Position numbers and translations under genes: made by a program. The notes under the pieces were generated by a model. That model had not been told where the DNA came from. It saw nothing but the letters and a program-made list of their open reading frames with translations, and did no database searches. From the NCBI GenBank assembly GCA_027924585.1, contig BSBM01000440.1:10658001-10722000 (forward strand): a stretch of DNA of 64,000 bases, read 5' to 3'. This document shows, in pieces, positions 34,217 to 45,504 of this stretch (within the stretch, counting starts at the first letter, position 1; every line of letters starts with the position of its first letter). The DNA comes from Larix kaempferi. Lineage: Eukaryota; Streptophyta; Pinopsida; Pinales; Pinaceae.

Positions 34217-34487
34217 TGGCAGTCACCTGTTTGTAGGTTCTCCTAGATGTTTATCTTGAATGTTTTTTTGTCAAAAATTATGCAATCAATTTGTAAGGGT
34301 TTATCCCACCAGCAAAAATAGAGTTTATAGGAAGTCAGAAAGTATAGAACTTCAGGGGAAAAACTCTATAAGCCTCTGCAATTTTCCTTCCTCTGATGCA
34401 GAGTGCTGGATTTTGTTTTTTGTACTGAATGGTTGTGCACAACCTTTGTTAATATAAATCGTTCACACCGTTTCTGTTTAAAAAAAA
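34217..34487 (+). other. LINE 3' UTR and poly(A) tail
   Basis: The 3' UTR ends TTAATATAAATC...CTGTTT followed by eight A (34480-34487), the last two shared with the TSD. No ORF is present. Confidence 0.8.
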
Positions 34488-34503
34488 GTAACCAACTGTT
34501 TTC
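34486..34503. repeat. 3' target-site duplication of the LINE
   Basis: AAGTAACCAACTGTTTTC is the partner of 27898-27915, with one mismatch in 18. Confidence 0.9.
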
Positions 34504-36647
34504 CATCCACTTCTTAAATGTGATTGTTCTATCGACGTGACCGGGCTGCTTGGGTTCAAATGCTTGTGCAAGTTCCTGGTTTCTGTAAGGTCGGGCCGTA
34601 TGCTATTGCGGGAGGCTGTGTTTAGTGTGGTTGTCCTTGCGGTATGGCAGGGGAGCCTTTCGGTGTGGCCTTTGTTGTTTCCGTTTGAAGGGTCGTGGGC
34701 TTCTGCAAGTTTGATTTTAATGCCACTGCCCTTGCCTATGGCGGACGCCACATCAGGTGGTCTTGTAATGACAATAAGATAGGAGAGCTGTATCTATACA
34801 AGTTCTCTAGCGCTGGAGGTTTGAGGTCTGGGTTCTTGTTTTATGGACTTGGAGATTGCTTCGGATTTTTTTGAATTTTACCTTTCCGGTTCGCGTTCTG
34901 CTAGTCTTTGCTTGCTTTGGGTTGCTTCTCTGGTCGTGTTGGTCTCTGTTCCCGTGGCTTCCGACACAATGTCGTTTTCCTGGACATGGGTTCAAGAGTG
35001 GGGTGGCGGTTCATCGTCATGAGCGTCGTTCTGTTCGTCTGCCACATTTTACGAAGAGATTTCTCCACAGATTCCACGGTGTTGTTGCTTTGATGATAGG
35101 ACTAGTATGTGCTACGAGCCTGTTGTTTTTTTCCTCAAATTTTTTGTATCCTTCACTCACAATTTTTTCCTCTCATACCTATTCCAAGTATTCCAATTTG
35201 TCTAGGTTTTTCCCCGTCGTTTGCTCTGTCCCATGGAAAAAAACACTTTCCTCATCATCAATGTCTTCGCGGACGGTTGTAGTTCCCATGTTCTGCCATG
35301 AGAATGCTGGTCCAATTTGCAATAGCTATCTAGGGTGTGTGTATTTTACCTGGACTTGTTTCAGAAATTAGTTGTTCCTGTACTGTGGAAACAAATTGGC
35401 CATGGTTTCAAATGTTGTGTGCTTGTTTTGAAATTGAACAATTTTTATTTAAACTTGCCATGGAGTGGTGTCCGCGTCATATGTCTGAAATTCTTCTCTC
35501 CCTATTTTATGTGTGCTAGCTAAATCCTGGGTTTTAGTTTGGTTTGGTTTGTAGACAAGTTTGTTGTTATGGATATGTATTAAATGGAAACTTTACAAGG
35601 GTTTTTTTTTATCAGTTAGGAAGATGGCTTATTCCTAGGTTGCTTTGTTGATTTTCTTTGTCGCGTTCCTCTCCAATTTTCAGAATTTATTATCATTGTT
35701 TGGCCTTCGTTCTAAATTTTATTTTTTTACATTGGGCCCTGCTTGGGGTGCTTGATTACACAATGCATTGATAGCATCACCATTTCCTAAGTGGCGGTCC
35801 TCCTGTGTAACTTACAGCTACATGTTATACACTTGTTTCAATGTTAAAGCTACAACCCTCTTAAAGTCACAAGGCATAGGCATCTATTTGGTGTCTTGAT
35901 CTCCGTTGCCCCTAAAGGTATTTTGAGTGTTGTGGGTCGGCTCGAAGTGTTTTTGCTTCACCACATGACAGAATTCCAGTCTATTTGAGGCCTGCATATG
36001 CGTTATACCTGTGTTTCTAGTGGTCTACGCCGGCTCAATGACAAAGTTTCACATTTATTTTCTTAGTTTTTTAAAATTCGAGTTAAAAATCATATACACA
36101 CAGTTTCATAATCAAAGTTCTAATTAAGTCACAACAAATTTACTCATAACCCGAGATTAGGATTGCAATTAGATATGTTTGTTGGCTAATTGTCATAAAT
36201 ATGCTAAGTTGGCATTGCACTCGCTTAAATCAATAAGTCCATCTAGCAATACTTGGAACGATGAAAATGAAATGAAAGGAAACGAAATTAATAGAAGACC
36301 CAATAGCTAACTTAATAATCACAAAATAATCCATGACTATTCGCTATTTTTGGGGGGTTTTCATGTCAGGGACCCTACAATCTTATCACCTGGTTATCAT
36401 TTTCCTATGCTTTCTTCAAATGTGGAATTGTTGCCAACTGAAAAGAATTTTGCAATAGGGTTAAAACAAATAAGATATATGCTCCAACCAAAGATATCGT
36501 CGATTTTCCCCTCCAATTTTGATGAATACTTTCTGATTGTGTTTTGTTTCTATAGCACCTGCCACCAATTCGTATAGGTGCTTTCCTTTTGCTGGTGTAG
36601 TGTATTCAGTGTTTGACAAACAAGGATGGAAATAAATTTAACCATGT
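34504..36647. other. Unassigned, GC-richer first kilobase with open frames but no recognised protein
   Basis: From 34504 to about 35540 the composition is less AT-rich, and plus-strand frames of 60-171 codons overlap in different phases. None contains a recognisable domain and their phases conflict, so I do not call a gene. The remainder to 36647 is AT-rich. Confidence 0.35.
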
Positions 36648-37198
36648 CTCTTTGTTGGGCCTAGCCCAAGTTAAGGCATTTTTGTGCAATACAGTTTTGG
36701 AGCTGCGAAGTTATAGCGTAGCGCAGCATCGGCAGAGTAAGAGATTTAGCGTCGCGAAGTTACTACGCTGCGGAGATACAACGCCGCGGAGATCCAGTTC
36801 CGTGAAGATCCGGCAAGGTAGAGTTTTGGAAGGAAAATAGTATAAATTCCGGTGAGACCGATCAGAGGTTTATTTTGGTTAAGATACTCCATGATTCCCA
36901 GCAGGCGAGTAAGGAGTGGCAAAGAAGGAAAGCGACCGTTCGCATGAGCAAAGGAAGCACTACGTGAACCAACCGCATGAAGCCATTAGAGAAGGAACGA
37001 CGGGGTGAAAGCGACCTGTCAGCATGTGCTCGAAAGAAGGGGCTGAAAGCGATGTGACTATGCGCAGAAGGATGTCCACGACGACAAGTCACTATCAGAG
37101 CCTAATAGTACTGGTTAGTGGGGTAACCACACCAGTTTTGGGGAACCTTAGGGTTTTTGAGCCCATCATGAATGTAAAGACGTGACCTAAGGACCAGT

Positions 37199-37209
37199 CT
37201 ATAAAAGGG
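37199..37209 (+). promoter_or_regulatory. TATA box of the solo LTR
   Basis: CTATAAAAGGGC lies centrally in the LTR, and transcription would start about 30 bp downstream (about 37235). Confidence 0.65.
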
Positions 37210-37295
37210 CATATTTTGTAAGGGAAAGGGTTAAGTAATCTTCATATTGAGTATTGTTGAATATCGATCTTTGTGAGAAACTATTGTAAAAAGGC

Positions 37296-37358
37296 TCTGC
37301 AGCTATGTGCGCAGAGACCTAATGAAGAGAGAAGAGATTCTGCAGCTATGTGCGCAGA
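37296..37358 (+). repeat. Twenty-base direct repeat in the solo LTR leader
   Basis: TCTGCAGCTATGTGCGCAGA occurs at 37296-37315 and 37339-37358, a 43-bp period, shortly downstream of the presumed transcription start. Each unit can itself fold: TCTGC pairs with GCAGA. Confidence 0.85.
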
Positions 37359-38134
37359 TTGGAACTATTGTACCCTTCCCATTGATAATATAACAACAGT
37401 TCTTGTGGACCTAGCTCCCATCCTAGGGGTGAACCACGTTAATTCCTTGTGTTATGTGGTTGATTATGTGATTGCATCTGTGTATTTTCTTATGTTGAAT
37501 GGTTAAGATCCTGTTTATAAGTTCATGTGTTCTTGCTTTTATATGTATTCGCCATAAGGATAAATGATGGGAATAATATGTTAAGTATCGACATATGTGA
37601 ATGAATGTTGAATGCACAAGTATTTCTAAGTCAGATGAATGCATGAGTATTGGGTAAACACTTAGTCAATGAAGTCTGTATAGTGTGATTCCCCGAAGTC
37701 ATTGCAGGTCATCATATTGTCTAATGTATGCAAGGTTTGCAGTCTATTATGTTGTTGAATGCATCATTTTGCACTAAGTAAAATTCTGGAAAAGTTGCAT
37801 AAGTGTTGAGGGGGAAGTGCAGTACTCTGTTACGTTGTCCTGTTGTTGAGCAGTCATCCCACATCGCCCAGTCCTTCAATGCGCGATAGCATAAGCATTA
37901 ACCGTGAAGAAGTGAAGTTCGCGCTGTCCACCATTCTGTTGAAGCACACATCACTCGGTTGTGGAAACTTTATTCTGCAACCTCCCCATAACTTTTCCTC
38001 GGGTGAGACCTCAGTATTCTTGCAGACTGTTTCCGAAAGGGCCGGTGAAAAGGGGTTTTGTTGGTTCCCTGAACCGCACAGAATCTGGGTCTATATCGTC
38101 AAACTTAAAGAACATATCTAGAGCCAACACTCTT

Positions 38135-38718
38135 CTTTGGCTTGTGCAATTTTATTTCTTTCCTTTTTTTGTTTTAAAATAGAGAATATGTAAATTCTTA
38201 TGTCTTGTTGTATATTTTCTTACTTTGGCAAAACAAAAATGTAAATATATGCAATCATGGGAGTTGTTCAACAGGGTCTTCTCTTGTGCAATTTTTAACG
38301 AGTTATAAAATAGACAATTGTCTATTAGTGTGGATGGGATAGAAACTCAGTGTGTCAACAGAATATGGCCATAGAAAACTACATTATTCCTTTCTAATTT
38401 TATGTGTCCCGTTGTTATGGCTAGATAAAGAAAGTTAAATATTTCTAACAAGAGTTATGTTAGTTGCATACATCTTAGACTTTGTATTTTAGCTTCCACA
38501 TGGTGGCTTCAGGTGCAACGGCAATAATTCTGATTAAATTGCAATCAGAAGGCTATAAATTTGGTTTGATGCAGGTTGGGACATTTCCCCCCTAGAATGT
38601 TGTATGTAGCATATGTATAAATATTCAGTTAGCTATTTTTATTTCTAGGACTCTGTGGTTCAATTTTAGAATATTTTGATCAAAATTGACAAAATTATTT
38701 TGGTAGACTGTTGAAAAT
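38135..38718. other. No recognisable feature; possible intron of the LEUNIG-like fragment
   Basis: AT-rich sequence between the solo LTR and the WD40 fragment. No upstream exon of the WD40 protein could be read here. Confidence 0.3.
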
Positions 38719-39069
38719 AGACATACAAAGACCGCGCACTCTGTTTACTAGGACACAAAAGGAAATTATGTGGCATTTGTTAGTGAGGATTCAGTGAGGG
38801 TTTGGAACCTTGGTTCTAAAGGTGATGGTGAACATGTACACAAACTGAACTATAGTTGAAATAAGTTCCATTCATGTGTCTCTCAGCCCAAGTATCAGTC
38901 ACTCTTGGTCATTGGTTGCTATCAGTCTCTGGAGCTATGGAATATGGCTAAGAACAAGAGTATGACAATCCCTGCTCATGAATGCCTCATTACTGCATTA
39001 GCTGCTTCCGAGATAACATGCATGGTTGCTTCTGCAGGTCATGAAAAGACTATGAAGCTATGGAAGTGA
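38719..39069 (+). pseudogene. LUG: LEUNIG/LEUNIG_HOMOLOG-like transcriptional co-repressor, C-terminal WD40 fragment
   Basis: The 117-codon frame ends in LWK and a TGA stop. It reads [64 protein letters not shown] and [16 protein letters not shown]. These match the last WD40 repeats of LEUNIG family proteins, which act in the nucleus in Groucho-type repression complexes. Two stops lie inside the frame. A TAG stands where the Trp of 'SVYWD' belongs (38749-38751), and a TGA lies before NKFHSC (about 38854). Only the C-terminus is present; the LUFS domain, Q-rich region and earlier WD repeats are not seen. It is a decayed gene fragment, either a truncated duplicate or one carried by a transposon. 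Confidence 0.85.
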
Positions 39070-41912
39070 AAACTATGGTCTCTGCAATATGACAGTCAAG
39101 CTTTTCTTCATTGTTGCCTTATTTGATTGCAATCATGACAAGCAATAAGTTGTGTCGTTAGCGGACATTGCACATATAAGTGGACTAGTTGCAGCTATTG
39201 TGGTTACATCTCCTTTTAAGTTTGTAGACGTAGTAACAACCACTACTACACACAGGTCACTTAGCTATCCTATCCACATGGTGCAAAATATATTTTATAA
39301 AAAGGGGATGGATTCAAGCATTTGAACTTGAAAGAATAGAACAGGTGGCCAATTGTATAACAACCAAAATTGAACATCAACAAATTCCAATTTTTTAGGA
39401 ACATGGGACAACACAACAATTGAGGTGTCGAATCCTTTAAAGTAGTCTTATCCTCATGCTAATTATAGAAAAAACAGTTCTAGATTTTAAGGTAACCACC
39501 CAACATTAGAGAATGATAAATATATGAATTGAAGACTAAAACAGGGTCCAAGAGTTAGGAATTTTTAAGGCAGTCGGTGGGCTGAGTTTGGTATGTGACC
39601 TTGTTGGGATGTTTTAATTCATGAAAGTCGTGAGATTTTTCTAGAGGATTCTTCCTCTCTTGCTAACAGTTTTTAAACCTATTCAGTGGGGACATTTCTT
39701 TCATGTTAATCAAATCTCCTTTTCCTCTAGAAGTTATGAAATGTATTTAATTCTCCTTATTGTTTACATTAATGAGCATTAGAATTTATCATGTTTATCA
39801 ATGTGAACTATTATTTCTTCAAGTGAAATACAACATGGTTCAACTTTCTTTGAAGTGTTCTTGGATCTGTTTTCATACTTAAGAATACCACACCATTTGT
39901 AATGTTTTTAGAAAAGATGTCTATAACAAAAGTGTAACTATTTTCCTTGTTGCCTCAGATGAAAACTGTTCAAGGATAATGAGAGTTAGATGTAAATTTG
40001 TGGCTTTGAACTGCAATATTTTTCTTGAGACATCATAGTTACTCTTAAACAAAATGCATGAAACATTGGACAAGATTTCAAAAGAACCACAAGTCGAAAT
40101 AACTAAAAATACATGGAAAAAAAATCCCAACCCATCTTTCCACGAACAGGAAATAGATCATGGAAATCTAGAATCAAACACTTCATCTCTACATTCCCTC
40201 AAGTTTCATGGAAATTTTGATTAGGGCTACAAACCCATATAAGCCACATATCCAAATGTGCATGTCTTTGCAATATAAACATCCTTTATTAGTGCAAGAA
40301 AACACATGCGATAGACATGTTTAGAAGCACATGTATCCAAATATAGAACATGGAACAACAAATCCAAATCAATTTTTTTCTTTTGGTTTGATAGCTCATT
40401 CTCACATAACCTTGGGGATATATATCACGAAGAATTATGGTTTCCTTAATTGCAATCTCCATAGACACTGTCCATGGATGAATTCTTCTCTTTTTCTTGT
40501 TTCATTTGACATGCTTAGTTGTATCCATTTTCTGCATTTTGCAGTTGCAACCAGGCCTTAGATGTGCATATAGTTTTTTCCAAATACACTTTTCCCTTTT
40601 CCCCATATCTAAAACAAACAAACAATAAGAAAAAAAGAAAATGTCACTACACCAAATAAAGACATGGAATGGACATCCAAGATCTGTTTTACATGTTTGC
40701 TTCATTTGAATTCTACCATGCTAAAGAGACTGCTTGAATTGCTATAGAGATCTGCCTATGTCTTTCACCGTGGAAATAGCACATAACAATTGTTTGTGTC
40801 AAGAGCATGTTTTATATTTCTATTGAAATTTGGCTTCAACATTTATTTCTATAATTTTTATTTTTAATTTTATTTCCTCTTTTTCTTGCAACATTAAACT
40901 TGAAACTTTCTTCCAAAGAATAAACATTTTCTTTTTTTTTACGTCAATTTGTTTTTCCTATATAGATGCAAATGCCACAATTGCGTGTTCAAAATCATAG
41001 ATTTCATGTGTTGTGTGTTTGGATCCACCAATGTTCAACATGATTGTGATTTTTTCAGAATATAGATACCGTCTTGACTGGAAATAAAGAACAAACTTAA
41101 TAGTCTCTTGCAAAATCCAATCCTTTCTAGCTTGCTGCAAATGTTCATCTTCTGCATCAAACAACATACCTTGCTCCGTAATAATTTTCTACTTACTTCT
41201 CTTGTGTGTTGATTCCCAATCTTTCCACTGGTTGCAATTACTGTTCACCTTTTACTTTTTGAAAAAGCATCTTTTAGTTCCAATTGTGAACTTGTTTTGG
41301 TAATAATCTTTTTATTTTTTCAATGTGCAGGAAGCAAATTTGAGTAGCCTTGCCACTACATTGACCATGATGATTTCAAATGAAAATATACAAAGGAGAT
41401 ATCCAGTTCTTGAAAATACTTGTGCATATTGACACTATCTCGGATACAAAGAAAATAAAAACTTTATTTCATTTTTTTGTTTTTTTTATATAGTCATGGT
41501 CTTATCACAGTTTCTTTTTTTTTTCTTTTTCTTGGCCTTAATGTCTAAGTAGATAGACATGAAATTATTCCCACGCTACAACTTCTTCGACTAGTGTTCT
41601 TCCCTTGCATTTAAAAATAAAAATATTTCCCAATGGGAAATACCAATTTATGTTTAACAGTGGCTTATGGAGTGGCCTTGTAGGAAGAATGGTTAACTGC
41701 CATGGTTTTGTAACAATGTATACAACCAATGTCTATGGATTCGATATTTTGACAAAATCTATTGACATGACTTTGATAAAAAAAAAATATAAATATATAT
41801 TCAGAAACACTGCTTCATTTGAATGCCTCTTCAAGCATAGAGACTTTCTTTACTCTTTTGCAATTTTTCTCTTTCATCTGATATACTTTTCAAGCATTTG
41901 GTTTCTGCATTT
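39070..41912. other. No recognisable gene
   Basis: AT-rich DNA. Short open frames (for example minus 41167-40958) have no recognisable domain. The first part may be the 3' flank of the LEUNIG-like fragment. Confidence 0.35.
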
Positions 41913-42403
41913 ATTTGTTTTGGAAGGTTTTTTACATTCTGTTCTCTCTTATTCATGTTGTAACTATTATAATAAGCATAAATGTTTGATGTGTTTTGTA
42001 GAAAAAAAAACAATTTGCTTTCAGCGTATTTGACAATCTTTTTGTTTTCTATTGAAACATGTATTGCCTTTAAAGCTCTTTGTTGTTAGCAAAACAAACA
42101 ACCATGGTCTTTTTTTCATACATTACCATAGGGAAAAATGTCTAGTATGTTCCCCTTCATTTGTTTTGGAAAAGTTTTTACATTCTGTTGTTTCTCGTTC
42201 ATGTTGTAACACTTATAATAAGAATGAATGTTTAATATGTTGGGTTGCGAAAAAAAATTACTTTCAACATATTTTGAAGTCCTTTTCTTTGTTGTTGAAA
42301 TATTTATTTCCTGCAAAGCTCTTTGTTGTCAGCGAAACAAACTGCCATGTTGTTCTTTTGATACATTAACATATGAAAATTTGTCTAGGATTTTCCTTCT
42401 TAC
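41913..42403. repeat. Two-copy 245-bp tandem duplication
   Basis: Copy 1 (about 41913-42158) and copy 2 (about 42159-42403) share ATTTGTTTTGGAA, TTCATGTTGTAAC, AGCTCTTTGTTGT and ACATTA blocks in the same order, with moderate divergence. The overlapping open frames are repeat by-products. Confidence 0.75.
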
Positions 42404-42558
42404 ATTTCTAAACTTTGCACTTTCTAGTTCATATCTGAAATGTCTTTTGCGTGTTTTAAAATGTATTTTACTTGTTGAAACCTTTTCTAGTTAAAAAAGT
42501 TTTCAAAATCTATATACATTCTAGATATCGTGCTTCCCACACCATTATGCACATAACA

Positions 42559-42845
42559 CAAATGGCATGTCGGGGACATGTCTTAGGATTTGTTCCTATT
42601 AAGAGGCCCGTGTCTTTTGATTTTGATGGAGCTTGGTAAGTAAATTTATTTTCAATTCTGCTCGTTAACAACACATTTTAACCTGGGTTTGTTATGTATT
42701 GAGAGATATCAAATTCTTATAGCTTTGATGATTCTACAGGCTCTTCAATTATGGAGTTGGCATACGTTTGCTACAAAGTTAGAATCCAGAGGATTTACCC
42801 CAGAAATATGAGATTAATCCAAAGGATAATCACATATCCTTCCAA
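42559..42845 (+). pseudogene. Glyoxalase-I-like (VOC superfamily) fragment, two exons
   Basis: Exon 1 (about 42559-42635) reads VLGFVPIKRPVSFDFDGAW up to a GT donor (GGTAAGT). The intron is 42636-42739 and ends TACAG. Exon 2 (42740-42845) reads LFNYGVGIRLLQS, then a TAG stop, then PEDLPQKYEI and NPKDNHISFQ up to GTATAG. The joined phase is correct across the intron. The segment matches plant glyoxalase/bleomycin-resistance family proteins around FDFDGAWLFNYGVGI and the metal-site-like NHISFQ. The start and the C-terminal half are missing. The retained intron argues against a processed copy. The TAG probably derives from CAG (Gln). Confidence 0.8.
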
Positions 42846-43434
42846 GTATAGATGCACCGAGGAGGAATATCCATGTTAACTAGGGTTTTTATGATTCCTC
42901 TGATATCATTTTGTTTGATCAATATACTTGAATATGGATTCTCTGATATCATACGTCTTTCAGGCATAAAAAAAGGGGCGCAGAGCCTAACATAAGAATA
43001 TAAAAAGAAATAGATATCGGGTGCCTTATTCCTATTTTCATATTCCTTTCTTGATTATATATATCCTTCTCTAAGGTATAGCTCTTTTTCTTCCATTTTT
43101 TAAAGGATTGCATTTAAGTTTTGGTAGAGATGGTGAAATGTAGACCGTTGCCTCTAACTCTCTGAATCATATATCTGTCGTTTTCAATTTTGCTAAGGAA
43201 TCCATTGAAACTTCCAGCTACTCAATATATGACCCAAAGTGTACTCTGCCATTTGTCTCTCTTTTTGGTAGAACAACATTATTTTGCCACTTCCTTTAAC
43301 CCATTCTTCGTAATATGGAAACTGTAGTGAAGCCCGCCCTAATGCCTTTAATTTCCTTCATCAAGAGATATGTTTCCCAAGCTTCATTTGCTGAGAAGAT
43401 GAGAGCAGTGAAGATACAAATAGTCTCTACCCGA
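42846..43434. other. No recognisable feature; left flank of the copia element
   Basis: AT-rich sequence in which the next glyoxalase exon was not found. Confidence 0.3.
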
Positions 43435-43439
43435 AGAGG

Positions 43440-43675
43440 AAACATAGTATAGAAGAATAGAACCAAAACATAGTAGAACCCTCAATGGGTAATCACAAAG
43501 GGAGAAAGAGATGGCATCTTTATTATTAAATTCAAGGAGGAAAAACATTACATATATAGCTTGTCACACAAGCAACAGATTCCTACAAAAATGGATCTGC
43601 TAACAACCGCAGAGGAAAACGTGGATTCAGCTATAACTGTTTCTATTTTAAGCATTTCTACATTAATATCTAACA
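43440..43675 (-). repeat. 3' LTR of the copia element
   Basis: This 236-bp LTR starts (minus strand) TGTTAGATATTAATG. It is preceded by the polypurine tract AAGGGGAAG (plus 43676-43684). Confidence 0.9.
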
Positions 43676-43796
43676 CTTCCCCTTAATGGAGAAATGGATT
43701 TTCTACCACACCTAATGGTTTCTTGCATTCTTCAAAGTTCCTCTTTCCAAGAGGCTTGGTAAATATGTAAGCCACATTATCATTGGTTTTACAATA

Positions 43797-45240
43797 TTAG
43801 ATCAAGTCAATTTCCTTTGATTGTATCTTTTCTCTTACAAAATGATGTTGAATTTGAATATGCTTGGTTCTGGCATGATAAACTAGGTTGTGTGTCAATT
43901 TAATAGAGCTTTGATTGTCACATTTGAGAAAAGTTGGCTTCATTTGTTTATTTCCAATGTATTCAAGAATTCTTCTTAACCAAACAACTTCACAAGTAGC
44001 ATTGCATAGAGATTTGTATTCATATTCTATTGATGATAAAGAAACAATTGTTTGTTTCTTACTGCTCCATGAAACAACCCATGTACCTATGTTGAATGCA
44101 TATCCTAAAGTTGATTTCCTGTCATCGGGATTTCCATCCCAATCTGAATTAGAGTAACCTGTCAACTCAACATCACAATGATCAGTATACATAATACCAA
44201 AATTAACAGTTCCTTTCAGATATCGAAGAACTTTCTTCGCAGCTACCCAATGGCTTTCAAGTGTCTTAGCCATGACCTAACTAGGAATATTGATTGAATA
44301 TGTTATATTTGTCCTGGTAGTAGTGAGATAGTTCAAACTTCCCACCAACTTTCGATACAAAGTACCATTTACCTCTTTAGTTTCTTCAACACTAGAAAAA
44401 TTATCATTATGTTCTAAAGGTGTTGACACTACTCTGCTTTCACTCATATTAAATCTTTTCAGTATTTCCCTTGTGTATTTACTTTGAGTGATCATTGTTT
44501 TATCGACTTCTCTCCATATTTCCAGACCTAAACAATAATGTATTTCACCAAGATAATTCATTTCAAACATCTATGATAACTGAATTTTAATATATTCAAT
44601 CAAGTGAGAAGCATTTCCTGTGATAATCAAATCATCAACATATAAGGATACCAAAGCAACATTCCCTTCTTCATCCTTTTTGACATACATATTAGGATCA
44701 TTTTTGCTTTTCACAAAACCTTTCTAAGCAAAGAATGAATCAATCTTAATATACCAAGATCTAGGTGCTTGTTTCAAACCATATATAGCTTTATTTAGCT
44801 TATAGACAAGATCCTCTTGTCCATTATTTATAAATCCTTCAGAGTGAACCAAATAAACTTCTTTTAAATCACCATTCAAAAATGCAGATTTAACATCTAA
44901 CTGATGTATTTTCCAATTGTGTTGTGTAGCTAATGCAATCATGACTCTAATTGTATTTAACTTAGCTACATGTGCAAAAGTGTTTTCATAATCAATTCCT
45001 TCCTTTTGTGAATGCCCTTTTGCAACTAATTTGGCCTTATATTTATCAATACTTCCATCTGCATGAAATTTGGTTTTATATAGCCATTTACATCCTATGG
45101 GAACTTTGTTTTCAGGCAATTCTGTTAAATTCCATGTTTCATTCTTCATTATTGATTCATATTCTTCATTCATTGCATTTTTTTATTCCTTATGATTTTT
45201 GGCTTGTTCATAAGTAACAGGTTCTACAACATTCATTACT
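43797..45240 (-). pseudogene. copia reverse transcriptase and RNase H
   Basis: RT starts near 45173 with MNEEYESIMKNETWNL and VPIGCKWLYKTK. It continues with KYKAKLVAKGHSQKEGIDY, QLDVKSAFLNGDL and YGLKQAPRSWY. SLYVDDLIITGN, the catalytic YVDD, is readable near 44640. A TAG separates SFFA from KGFV (about 44723), and other stops are near 44573 and 44276. The RNase H half has YSNSDWDGNPDDRKSTLGYA, SLSSIEYEYKSL, KCDNQSSIKL and HIQIQHHFVRE. The stop TAA is at 43797-43799. Apart from isolated stops the frame is well kept. Confidence 0.92.
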
Positions 45241-45504
45241 TGTGCCATCAATGCATAATATTTATACCTGGAGGGTACCTGAATTGTTCATGATGACTTC
45301 CTCTGCGGTTCACCACTTTCACTTTCACTTCTTATTTTATGAGGCGTAGGATCACTTATAACTAGTAGTATCCATGCTGCTCTCACTTTGTTCTTGTACC
45401 TGTTCTTTCTCTTGTACTTGTTCCTTCTGTTGTACCTGTTCCTTTAGTTGTTCCTGTTCACCATCTATATCAATTTTTACATGAACATCATTGTCATAAG
45501 GAGT

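Larger units (their letters stand above)
27916..34485 (+). mobile_element. Near-full-length L1-type LINE with three ORFs
   Basis: The 6.57-kb element is bounded by an 18-bp TSD and ends in a short poly(A) that merges with the TSD. The order is a 47-bp leader, ORF1 (27963-29315), ORF2 (29315-33554), ORF3 (33554-34216) and a 270-bp 3' UTR. ORF1/ORF2 and ORF2/ORF3 both meet in TAATG, where the stop codon and next ATG share one A. ORF1 and ORF3 are open; ORF2 has several stops and frameshifts. The near-identical TSDs indicate a fairly young insertion. A third ORF is not a standard feature of plant L1 elements. Confidence 0.92.
36653..38129 (+). mobile_element. Solo LTR (1477 bp) with perfect 5-bp TSD
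   Basis: The LTR begins TGTTGGGC and ends GCCAACA (TGTTGG/CCAACA termini). It is flanked by CTCTT on both sides (36648-36652 and 38130-38134). A TATAAAAGGGC promoter lies at 37199-37209. A U5-like signature GGTGAACCACGTTAATTCC follows near 37427, which fixes the plus orientation. No primer-binding site, polypurine tract or coding sequence is present, so this is the product of LTR-LTR recombination. The superfamily is not certain; the U5 style resembles copia elements. Confidence 0.88.

Noticed and set aside
34537-35523. Cluster of plus-strand ORFs up to 171 aa after the LINE
   Set aside because: They overlap in different phases with no recognisable domain; kept only as an unassigned region.
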